Origin: Owenia fusiformis
Lineage: Eukaryota; Annelida; Polychaeta; Sabellida; Oweniidae
Direction of reading: 5' to 3'
Length of the DNA stretch: 64,000 nt
NCBI GenBank assembly: GCA_903813345.2
Contig: CAIIXF020000010.1
Span: 31,180,828 to 31,244,827, forward strand
A program made the translations under genes and the position numbers. This document shows, piece by piece, positions 32,963 to 46,200 of this stretch. Within the stretch, counting starts at the first letter, position 1; each line of letters starts with the position of its first letter. The notes under the pieces are model-generated. The model did not search any database. It worked only from the letters and a program-made list of their open reading frames with translations, and was not told the origin of the DNA.

Positions 32963-33141
32963 CTATCACTACTCTACAAGCATTTGTTTATATTATTGGA
33001 CTAGGATTTCACAAGCATAAATCATCATCATCATAATGATATATGAAATATGCACCCTGGATTGGCTCAAAAACGAATAAAAAAGAATGATTGAATAGTT
33101 TCTTCTTTGTATAATAAAATAAATAAAATATATACATAAGG

Positions 33142-33279
33142 GTTATGTACTGGGAGGTTTTGGATATGGGGTTTATCCAGAGGGAGTATGCATATCTACC
33201 TGAGGGACCGTAGGGACCAAAGGTAGATGTGCATATCTCACGAGGGATGAACCCCATGTCCAAACCGACCGTACATAAC
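33142..33279. repeat. 138-bp imperfect hairpin (MITE-like)
   Basis: Arms GTTATGTAC...GGATATGGGGTTTATCC and the complementary ATGAACCCCATGTCC...GTACATAAC enclose a loop near 33200-33220 (GAGGGACCGTAGGGACC). Complementarity is high but not perfect. Confidence 0.7.
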
Positions 33280-33524
33280 TGCTTTATCCTATACCAAGTA
33301 GAGTTTTCAGGGGCATATGGCCATTTCAATAGTACAAGGTGTAAAAATAAACAAATCAAGTCATTTTATTGCATTACCGGAAGCGGGAAGATATGCACCG
33401 GAAGCGGGAAGATATGGCGGGAGATATGGAGGTTCTGGATATGGAAACCTCAAAATCAGGATAAGGGATATATCTTACCAACTTATCTCCCTAAAACTCT
33501 ACTCGGCAAAGGTAAATATTTACA

Positions 33525-36500
33525 TTCAGAAAACTAATGTAATACTGGCATGAACAAGACATATGCATTTTATAAAATACTATTGCTTATTTTGAAATAG
33601 AGTTATGAATAAAATCATATTGCTTAGAATAAATAATTTAATACTGCCATGAACAAGACATATGCATTTTATAAAATACTATTGCTTATTTTGAGATAGA
33701 GTTATGAATAAAATCATATCGCTTAGAATAAATACTGTAATACTGCCATGATCAAGACATATGCATTTTATAAAATACTATTGCTTATTTTGAGATAGAG
33801 TTATGAATAAAATCATATCGCTTAGAATAAATACTGTAATACTGCCATGATCAAGACATATGCATTTTATAAAATACTATTGCTTATTTTGAGATAGAGT
33901 TATGAATAAAATCATATCGCTTAGAATAAATACTGTAATACTGCCATGATCAAGACATATGCATTTTATAAAATACTATTGCTTATTTTGAGATAGAGTT
34001 ATGAATAAAATCATATCGCTTAGAATAAATAATGTAACACTGCCATGATCAAGACATATGCATTTTATAAAATACTATTGCTTATTTGAGATGGATTTAT
34101 GAATAAAATCATATTGCTTAGAATAAATAATTTAATACTGCCATGATCAAGACATATGCATTTTATAAAATACTATTGCTTATTTTGAGATAGAGTTATG
34201 AATAAAATCATATCGCTTAGAATAAATACTGTAATACTGGCATGAACAAGACATATGCATTTTATAAAATACTATTGCTTATTTTGAGATAGAGTTATGA
34301 ATAAAATCATATCGCTTAGAATAAATACTGTAATACTGGCATGAACAAGACATATGCATTTTATAAAATACTATTGCTTATTTTGAAATAGAGTTATGAA
34401 TAAAATCATATTGCTTAGAATAAATAATTTAATACTGCCATGAACAAGACATATGCATTTTATAAAATACTATTGCTTATTTTGAGATAGAGTTATGAAT
34501 AAAATCATATCGCTTAGAATAAATACTGTAATACTGCCATGATCAAGACATATGCATTTTATAAAATACTATTGCTTATTTTGAGATAGAGTTATGAATA
34601 AAATCATATCGCTTAGAATAAATACTGTAATACTGCCATGATCAAGACATATGCATTTTATAAAATACTATTGCTTATTTTGAGATAGAGTTATGAATAA
34701 AATCATATCGCTTAGAATAAATACTGTAATACTGCCATGATCAAGACATATGCATTTTATAAAATACTATTGCTTATTTTGAGATAGAGTTATGAATAAA
34801 ATCATATCGCTTAGAATAAATAATGTAACACTGCCATGATCAAGACATATGCATTTTATAAAATACTATTGCTTATTTGAGATGGATTTATGAATAAAAT
34901 CATATTGCTTAGAATAAATAATTTAATACTGCCATGATCAAGACATATGCATTTTATAAAATACTATTGCTTATTTTGAGATAGAGTTATGAATAAAATC
35001 ATATCGCTTAGAATAAATACTGTAATACTGGCATGAACAAGACATATGCATTTTATAAAATACTATTGCTTATTTTGAGATAGAGTTATGAATAAAATCA
35101 TATCGCTTAGAATAAATACTGTAATACTGCCATGATCAAGACATATGCATTTTATAAAATACTATTGCTTATTTTGAGATAGAGTTATGAATAAAATCAT
35201 ATCGCTTAGAATAAATACTGTAATACTGCCATGATCAAGACATATGCATTTTATAAAATACTATTGCTTATTTTGAGATAGAGTTATGAATAAAATCATA
35301 TCGCTTAGAATAAATACTGTAATACTGCCATGATCAAGACATATGCATTTTATAAAATACTATTGCTTATTTTGAGATAGAGTTATGAATAAAATCATAT
35401 CGCTTAGAATAAATACTGTAATACTGCCATGATCAAGACATATGCATTTTATAAAATACTATTGCTTATTTGAGATGGATTTATGAATAAAATCATATTG
35501 CTTAGAATAAATAATTTAATACTGCCATGAACAAGACATATGCATTTTATAAAATACTATTGCTTATTTTGAGATAGAGTTATGAATAAAATCATATTGC
35601 TTAGAATAAATAATGTAATACTGCCATGATCAAGACATATGCATTTTATAAAATACTATTGCTTATTTTGAGATAGAGTTATGAATAAAATCATATCGCT
35701 TAGAATAAATAATGTAACACTGCCATGATCAAGACATATGCATTTTATAAAATACTATTGCTTATTTTGAGATAGAGTTATGAATAAAATCATATTGCTT
35801 AGAATAAATAATGTAATACTGCCATGATCAAGACATATGCATTTTATAAAATACTATTGCTTATTTTGAGATAGAGTTATGAATAAAATCATATCGCTTA
35901 GAATAAATACTGTAATACTGCCATGATCAAGACATATGCATTTTATAAAATACTATTGCTTATTTGAGATGGATTTATGAATAAAATCATATTGCTTAGA
36001 ATAAATAATTTAATACTGCCATGAACAAGACATATGCATTTTATAAAATACTATTGCTTATTTTGAGATAGAGTTATGAATAAAATTATATTGCTTAGAA
36101 TAAATAATGTAATACTGCCATGATCAAGACATATGCATTTTATAAAATACTATTGCTTATTTTGAAATAGAGTTATGAATAAAATCATATCGCTTAGAAT
36201 AAATAATGTAACACTGCCATGATCAAGACATATGCATTTTATAAAATACTATTGCTTATTTTGAGATAGAGTTATGAATAAAATCATATTGCTTAGAATA
36301 AATAATGTAATACTGCCATGATCAAGACATATGCATTTTATAAAATACTATTGCTTATTTTGAGATAGAGTTATGAATAAAATCATATCGCTTAGAATAA
36401 ATAATGTAATACTGCCATGATCAAGACATATGCATTTTATAAAATACTATTGCTTATTTTGAGATAGAGTTATGAATAAAATCATATCGCTTAGAATAAA

Positions 36501-37195
36501 TAATGTAATATTGCCATGAACAAGACATATGCATTTTATAAAATACTATTGCTTATTTTGAAATAGAGTTATGAATAAAATCATATCGCTTAGAATAAAT
36601 AATGTAATACTGCCATGAACAAGACATATGCATTTTATAAAATACTATTGCTTATTTTGAGATAGAGTTATGAATAAAATCATATCGCTTAGAATAAATA
36701 ATGTAATACTGCCATGAACAAGACATATGCATTTTATAAAATACTATTGCTTATTTTGAGATAGAGTTATGAATAAAATCATATTGCTTAGAATAAAAAA
36801 TGTAATATTGCCATGAACAAGACATATGCATTTTATAAAATACTATTGCTCATTTTGAGATAGAGTTATGAATAAAATCATATTGCTTAGAATAAATAAT
36901 GTAATACTGCCATGAACAAGACATATGCATTTTATAAAATACTATTGCTTATTTTGAGATCGTTACTGAATAAAATCATATCGCTTAGAATAAATAATGT
37001 AATACTGCCATGAACAAGACATATGCATTTTATAAAATACTATTGCTTATTTTGAGATAGAGTTATGAATAAAATCATATTGCTTAGAATAAATAATGTA
37101 ATATTGCCATGAACAAGACATATGCATTTTATAAAATACTATTGCTTATTTTGAGATACTAGTAGTTACTGAATAAAATTATATTGCTTAGAATA
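33525..37195. repeat. 99-bp satellite, about 37 copies, with higher-order structure
   Basis: The period is 99 bp (CATATGCATTTTATAAAATA recurs every 99 bases, at 33560, 33659, 33758 and onward). Variants (AATAATTTAATAC, AATACTGTAATAC, AATAATGTAACAC, TGGCATGAACAAG, and a two-base-shorter GCTTATTTGAGATGG form) recur in the same order in blocks of eight units: the short form at 34081 returns at 34872. The array ends about 15 bp before the stop codon of the C14orf93-like gene, on its 3' side. Confidence 0.95.
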
Positions 37196-37209
37196 TTTTG
37201 TCAAAACTT

Positions 37210-40200
37210 TTATAGTTGTACAATACGGGGAATGAGATGAGCTTTTTTGGGTAACGGTCTATCACAGTCTTCTCCTCTTATGCGTCTATATACGGATGTT
37301 CTTTTGTCTTTTAATCTAGAGTCTAATGTGTTTATCAGTGTATTGAATTCCTCTGTCCTCCATCGAGGTCTTCTCAGTGTCACAACTCTGCTGTCTGTAT
37401 CTAACTCCTCATCTGACATTATTTCATTATGGGCGCCTTTCCATAAATCTCTCTCTTCATCAGTCCTCAACTGGGAGAAGCGCTGGTCCTTTGTCTGGAA
37501 ATGTAAAACATCAACTATAAATCAGGCACTATATGAAATGGTTAATCCTAATGAACACCATATTCAGGAATCTCTTTATGTAACAAGCTATATTTATTTA
37601 CCACATAATCAACCCTTGGTCAAATTGGCAAATTATATGAAAAGTCATACATTGATATATCAGAATTTCCACCTATATTTGATAATATAGTACATTTATA
37701 GTGTAACCATACATTGTAGATGTAAATGACAACCATATATTGTAGATGTAAATGACAACCATACATTGTAGATGTAAATGACAACCATACATTGTAGATG
37801 TAAATGACAACCATACATTGTAGATGTAAATGACAACCAGACATTGTAGATGTAAATGACAACCATACATTGTAGATGTAAATGACAACCAGACATTGTA
37901 GATGTAAATGACAGCCATACATTGTAGATGTAAATGACAACCAGACATTGTAAATGTTAATGACAACCATACATTGTAGATGTAAATGACAACCAGACAT
38001 TGTAGATGTAAATGACAACCAGACATTGTAGATGTAAATGACAACCAGACATTGTAGATGTAAATGACAACCATACATTGTAGAGGTAAATGACAACCAG
38101 ACATTGTAGATGTAAATGACAACCATACATTGTAGATGTAAATGACAACCAGACATTGTAGATGTAAATGACAGCCATACATTGTAGATGTAAATGACAA
38201 CCAGACATTGTAGATGTAAATGACAACCAGACATTGTAGATGTAAATGACAACCATACATTGTAGATGTAAATGACAACCATATATTGTAGATGTAAATG
38301 ACAGCCATACATTGTAGATGTAAATGACAACCAGACATTGTAGATGTAAATGACAGCCATACATTGTAGATGTAAATGACAACCATACATTGTAGATGTA
38401 AATGACAGCCATACATTGTAGATGTAAATGACAACCAGACATTGTAGATGTAAATGACAGCCATACATTGTAGATGTAAATGACAGCCATACATTGTAGA
38501 TGTAAATGACAACCAGACATTGTAGATGTAAATGACAGCCATACATTGTAGATGTAAATGACAGCCATACATTGTAGAAGTAAATGACTAACAATGAATC
38601 AGAAAAATGACATAATAATTGAAATCTACTCTTCATTCAAGTAGAACTAGAAAACAACAATGCTAAAGTGTAGCAAACCCCATTGAACAGCCAAGGCTTC
38701 TTTTTTATAAAACCATCAACTACTTTTCAGATTCAGCAAAAAACCTAAAATAACACACATAATAAAAATGGCCACCATATTCAAAATTGTCACTCACTAG
38801 TCAAATTGTCATAAGAAAGTATAATATACTTTTAAGTAATTCACACTAAAATGGCCACCATTTTGAAAATCTTTTTTGATCAAAACTTCTATCCCCATGG
38901 CACATGCGTACAAAATATTAACAAAATCAGGCATATTGTATTAGAGTTATTGCCTGGATGGATCTACGGATGGATGTGATCCCTATATCCCTCTAAACTT
39001 CATTTGATGGGATAAGCTATTTAAAGACTAAGTCACCTTATACTTAATTAAAGATATTGAAGAGATCTTTTCCTTTCAGTTAAGATCAAAAAAAGATGGA
39101 AATAGTGGTGACTTGATATCATATTGACACACTCTATTATGGAGAATTTAAACCATTTAAACTGTAGAATCAGTATATTAATAATGTGTCATATCATTTA
39201 ATTGTTGCAAATGTTGTTTTGACTATGGCCTTAAGAGCCTTTTCAAGTAAGTATTATCAATTGCACTTCACTTACTATCTGCTGCCGTGACCTATTGTTG
39301 GCTTTCAACTTTTCCCTCATCTTTTTAGTTGGGCTGAGTTGCCTTGTCTTTTGATGTTTCACACTGTTTTCGTAAAGCCTTGTGACAGCAACTGCAAAAC
39401 ATTATATAATATATTCAAGATATCAATATTGAATAAACTGGCGAACATCAAACAAACATCATATCATAACATCAAATCTTAAGTCATATTTGAAATTCTT
39501 ACAACTTGTTGATGATTTTGAAAGAAAATTGGGAATCTTTCAAGTGTGACTTTGTTTGATGATGTCATCAGAGCAATCATGTATGATTTAAAGATTACTA
39601 GAGCTGTGATTGTGCTGTCAATTAGATGTTCTACATTAACATAATTATCATATAAAATGCTGATGTTTCAATACCAGCAGAAGGCCTGCAAAAAGGTCAA
39701 TTCAAATTTTACGCTGGTTCAAATTTTGAGAAAAAAATTAAGAAAAAACATCTGTATAATAGGCAGATAATCAGCAGTGTTTTAGAGAAACAAACCAAAA
39801 CTTCATTGCTTTGAGACTAATGGGTCAGTTCTCAGTAGCACTGCTACCTTTCAATGGATACTATTTTTAACAGTTACACATTATTTGAAAATAAACAGTA
39901 TAAATCAATACAATTGATCTTCTTTGCATTATCTTACATCATATTGAGGAACATAAAAGGGCAGCATTTGAAAACAAAAAATATAAAACCGTACAAGTCA
40001 AAAATGCATATCAAGCTATGGAATGTTGATCTTTATATTTTACTGAGGTTAATTGATGTGTCAGAGAGGAATATTGAGCTCATTAATTTACATCATAGTG
40101 AGGAAGAACAAGGGGCAAGATTGAAAAACACAAAGTAATTGACAAGTCAAAAATTAATTGACCTTATGCGATCAGAATTCATGAATTTTGTTCAAGGATA

Positions 40201-43200
40201 TCTGTGTCATGTATTTTGTCTTTTGGTGAGATAACATATAAAAAAATGATATTAGACATGATGGAGAGATGAAATGTTTTTTATGAAAAACATGGGTCCG
40301 ATATTTACCAGGTATGCCGATTTGACTAGAACATGAGTATATCTTTATATGTGTGAAGTTTCAGTGAAACGCATACTAAACATCGATGCCTATAAGCCTC
40401 CCCCCACGTTAAGCGCCCACGGTTAAGCAGTGCGCTTAAAGGCCTAAATTTCTGTTAAGTAGAAACCAAGGGTGTTTTAATTATAGAGCAAGTCAACATA
40501 CCCATTAAGAGCTGACCAATCAGCTGGCAGTAGAAGTTACTTTTGTTTATTTGAACCCTTCTTGACCCGAAATCTGATCTTTGACCCTAGCTGTGGATGA
40601 TGCTATTGGTTAGATTCAAATTTTGAACTTTTCTACTGAACATAATTAAGAAGCATTTAAAAAACTTTGACATGTTCTTATTCAAAATTAGAATAATATT
40701 TTACCAAACTGATTACATTTTTGTCATCTCCAAATGTTCTTAATAACCACAACAAGTTTCAAAACAAACAAAAGCCCATTTATTGAGAAACACTATAAAT
40801 CAATTAAAATTTACTCTCCTTTTATACCGGATTTTGGTCTTTAACCGCTATCTAAATCATGTCAGTAAGATTACTTACCGATTTACATATTTGGACCAAT
40901 AATAATGAAAAGCAAGACCTATTCACCTAAATTACTGTGGTTTATGGAACATTGTCTGTTACTTTTATTCAGAATTATACCATTCACATTTGCTTAAAGT
41001 TTCAACTAAAGGATGAGTCTGGGGATGAGACTGGGTATCGACTTAGAAAATAGTGAAAATTGTAATGTCTGAAAAACCAACCCAATCACACATTTTATTA
41101 GACTTGAAAATCTTATCCTTCTTCTGAGAGTACAAAAATATTAATTTGTATCACAATTAATGAAGAACATTGGCATCAAAGACTAGAGCTGGCATCAAAT
41201 GTCGGAATGGTCGATTGTCAGTCGAATGCTCTCTGCGACACCCATGTCGACACAACGCCTCTTGATCTACAGTCGGAACTCACAACATAATAAGCTATTT
41301 CCCTATGAATTAAAATCTTTGTTACTACCTGCTGTAGTATGGTCTATTTTAGTGAAGTTTTACCGCCTACATTTTTAAATTTTTATTTTTTGTTTTGATC
41401 GACTTCCTGCTCTCGAATTAGGTCTCGGGGCCCCTCTAGATTTATTTTCAATGGCTGCCCGGAAATAACAACAGAAATCATAGTTTTATGTCTATTTATT
41501 GCTTTTTCGTCAAAGTCTGATACTTGAACATGGTTTACCTGTAAGTTAAAATATAAAACATACAACTGAGGATGACTATTGTGCATCGTATTGCTAATTA
41601 CAAGCCTAGAAAATCTAAAATTCAGACGGATTTTCTTCAATTTTTTTTTCATTTTTTGAATATCATTGGACCCGACAATGTCAATATCGTTGTCAATCGA
41701 GAGCTCCGACATGTCGACATTAAAATCCTATTCGATGCCAGCTCTATCAAAGACAGTGCATATCACTTTGTCAGAATTGAAATGAAATCAATGGCAAATA
41801 ATAAAGGAATTATTTATACAAAAAGTTTGAAAAATATCCTCCAAAACATTGCTTACTTTCTTTCTTTCTGGATACTGTAGATTGGGTTAATTTGGCGCTA
41901 CTTAATTTGGCGATTTTGCCATTTTTGGCACATTGGCGGCTATTTAATTTGGCGGATATGCAAAAAATGTTAATACAATGTTAGACTTACTGGCTGTTTA
42001 CGAATTACCATGTACATGGGCATGTTTGGCTATGTTCATTTTTTCTTTTGAGGACCACCATGCCCATGGGACCACTGACGATATTCACCACGTTTGTACA
42101 TTTTTGTGAGATCATTTACATTTTGCACCTCGATCAATGCTGCTAATATACCGTGCTTTTCCTTTCTAGTTTTCCCCGAGTATTAATGAGTGACAGACCA
42201 GTTCTGAGCCAATTTATGAGAGACATATTTTCATATTAGAAGTGACCTAAATACACTGGACGAAATAACCTAGATAATTCCCGGGGATTCATTCTAAATT
42301 GTGGCGAAGATTTATATTGGCAAATTTTTCAATTTCGCCAAATTCGCCAAATTAACCCAATCTACAGTAAGTGAATTGGTGTTTATCTGGGTAATCAAGG
42401 GATTATAGTCATTCAAAGTTACTGAGCATCCAGTTTTGACACTTCAATTGTGTTGGTGTTGCACATATTTCAGTCAAACTCATGCTGAGCACAAAATGTT
42501 GGTTTCAATTTTATAATCTCTATACATGACCTTGGTGATGAAGAGTCAGAATCAGTCAAAAAAACCTAAACCGGAAAACTGTGCTCAATGTGAAAACCAA
42601 AAGTGAAGCAACTTTTTTTCTGATATTTCTTACATCAAATGGCAGCCATTTTGTTTTTCCCCCTTCAAATTTAACTGGTGGGAGATTCAAAAATTTGAAA
42701 AAACGTTAATCCTTAAATATATTTCAAAAATATGATTTTCTTTTTAATTCTTCATGGGTCTTTAGTTATTTCTTCTTTGTAAGTCATACATGTTGCCATT
42801 GGTGTTTTTTCTATGATAATGACTATTTTGTTTGTTTGTTAAGATATAATCTGAGTTTCAGCAGGGGGTTAATTGTGCATCAAAACTCATGAAAAAGTAA
42901 ATTACTTATCAAATATAACTAGGACAGTAATAAAAAACATATTTCACATACATTTGACTGAGGGACCAAAAGGGCATATATCCAGACACATCCTTTGTTT
43001 ATAAATATTGAAATGGCAGAACAACTCCCAGAACAAAATGGATTACCTTAGGCTTTAATTAATTTACTTACGATACACATCATCAATATCAATTTTTGGT
43101 TCCTCTTTGGATCCTTGTGTCTGAATAATATCTATGAGTAGTTTCCTTCTTCTTTGATTCTCTGGACTTTTGATGCTGAAAGAAGTACATTAGAATGCAA

Positions 43201-46200
43201 AGTTATATGGCAAAAGTATATTAAAATGTGATTTTTTAATGTATGAAATGGTATTTTTGACCTTAAGGAATCAATATAATTTTTGAATGAATGTTAGCAT
43301 CCTGATCCTCATAGCATCTTTCTGTTTCACCTGAAACATGCTCTGATATTATGAGGCATATTCTGTGATCTGAGCACATCAGATGGGAAGAGTTATAACT
43401 GTCAATAAGTATGATAGTTATCATGTTATCATTTACCTAATGTCAATACATTACATAATAAGCATTGTATTTAACAGCAGATAGTAGCACAGGCATGTGT
43501 ACACAAGTTTAATGACCCCAATTAAATGAAATATGAGCTGGGATGAAAGATCTCAAAAATCCTCAATTTTGGGATCTCCTGGATCGCCAAATCAAGCTCA
43601 TTATATCATGGCATCTCAGGGCTGAGAAGAAATGAGATGTCATGGATTATCATGATGGAATGTTAGCTACTTAATAAGCAATATTCAAATTGTTTGTGAC
43701 GTTATTGACCCCCATGTGATCTCTGAATGGTCCCTACTTGGCCCATTTTGGTCCATTAAAGCATGAAGTCATAATGCCGAGATGTTTTGTTATTTGTTTA
43801 CACAACAATCAGTTGGTTGCCGTGACGTCATGATTACCAACGAACCAATAAACAAAAACTATATTATATATGATGTTACATATCACGTGGTGGCCAATAT
43901 GATTGATGAGTAAATTTTATTACGTTATTTCAACCATTAACAGTCATCTAACAATCTTTTATAATGGCTATCGCAAGAACTCTTTGTTGGGTTTTCAATG
44001 AAGATAACCACATTTTCGTAGCTGCAGGTTGAGAAAACTTATTTCAGTTGTCCTTTAAGGCTAGAGAGATGAAAATTATTGCACCCTTTAATAGAACAGA
44101 TAGTTTTTGAGAAGAAACCCAGTGGCGACCTGTCATTTAACCAGAATAGCCAAAAACAATTTGGCTTGATTTGACATACCCATTAACCAAACTAGGCAAT
44201 GACATTCCATGAAATAACTCACCTTTCTGTAGGATTGAACTGAAGGTCCTCAGCAGTGTATGCTATTTTTGCTAGCTTCTGAAACATAAAAAAAATCATA
44301 TGACTTACATTTTAAGTTAACTTTTGAGAATTAGGTTTACACTGAATGTAAACAAAATTCACCAAAAATCACCAAAACTTAGTTTGAGGAGGTAAGAGTG
44401 AGAAACAATGTTTATGTGACACATACACATCAATGTGCACAGGGGGAAAGTCTACCCGCGTATATACAACCTACCACCGGGTAAGACACGCATATACCGC
44501 CAATCCAATGTTTGGTAAAGTACATCTCATAAGAAAATGGACAATAAAGGTAATATAATGTCACTATCAATTCCTTTGGATGGTTAGAATTGTTACTAAG
44601 ATGTTCCAGCAGGTGGAATTGGCCTTGAATTGTTGTTGAAATATATTTTTTATGATCAAAATAAGAGAAGTTAAATGTATAAATGGTTTTCGATTTGTTT
44701 TTCTCATTCATACTCGCTTTAATTGATAATGAGCCATACGTAAGACATACTTGTGTCGGTAAATGTATGTAAATTTGCATAATACAGTATATAGCTGTCA
44801 AAATAGCACTTTTGAACAGTAAAATCTTCACTTAAACTTTGTCCTAAAATATCTGATGTTATCGGACACCCGACGATGTGATCGATGAGTAATATTAAAA
44901 AGATCGGAAAATATCTTGAGTAAAGTATCTCAGAATCCAAACATTACTTGAGTAAAATCTGTTGAGATCCGATTATATCATCGAGTTTATTACGAACCTT
45001 GATTAAATTGCCTTTTTTAGAAGGGTTACTCGTTATTAATACTATTGTAACATTTTGACCCAGACTGACAAAACGGAAATTAGGCTATCAACACTGGAAC
45101 ATAGGAATAGCGCGGAATTGCATTTAAATCAATTATTATCCATTTTTATGGATAAAATTGAATATGTTTCACGTTCCTAATATCTACTGGTCAATCTTTT
45201 TTCATTTTGGTAGCCGTTCTACTATATCTTATATTATTCAAAATTGAGAGTGAAAGAGCATAACGGGTATTTTAACTTTGCACATTTTAGACCAATCAAA
45301 ATATATATAACTATTTTTCACATGTTTACCTTCTTGGTAGATACAAAATAACACGTACCCAAATCATTGGATTATGAGCATAGTCAGATACAAATGATAT
45401 CATCAACAATGAAAATGATGGTGATTTGAGTTAAAGCCTGAATTCAATGTTTTAAAGAACTTTGCAGGACACAGACGTTGACGTATAGTGCTGCGGGAAT
45501 TATATCATATTCACAGGAATATTTGATATATACTTTATGTTATTATATGATCATCCGAAAGCTTACTCACTACCTCATCCGATTTTCCTCCCATTAATAT
45601 GTTCTACACAAGATGATCAGCACTATATCTATTCTTATTTTCAGCTATTTTTATTAACTTATTACTGATATCAGCAACTCTCAGTACAAAGCACAACTTT
45701 TATAAAACATATTAATTACCGCAACAACACTATAGCTCGTTTTTTTTCAAGAATAATTTTGCCTTGCCAAGAACTGGTCATTTAAAACTGTTTTTACCAC
45801 ATTGACATGGAAATTTAAGACATAGAACATACTGATTTGCAGTATCGGGTAATTTTGAACGAATAAACATTACAATATTCAAGATTCTGCCCATGAGTGT
45901 GAAGCGATTTACATGATTTATGATGACTGTCAATGAGAAACCCCCTGCACAGTGCTTTTAGATGGTGCAACTTTTTGAAACTTTTATAATGTTAGAATCA
46001 CAACTTTTATAAAAGAAATTGCAACTTTCTCTGGTCTCAATACTATGGAGGACGAATCTATAGTACCTCCCAAACAATTTTGTTGCCAACTTTGAAGTGT
46101 TCTAGAAAAACATCCAACGAGAGTTTGCTCATGAAATTTTGTATAAAAGCAGCTTTACTGGAGTTTTGAAGAGTATATTTTAATATGGTTCAATCATGCC

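Noticed and set aside
33525-37195. Possible CRISPR array
   Set aside because: Units are contiguous 99-bp monomers with no unique spacers, and the genome is eukaryotic.
37620-38636. Minus ORFs of 338, 299 and 203 codons
   Set aside because: All read the same 26-bp array in different frames inside an intron.
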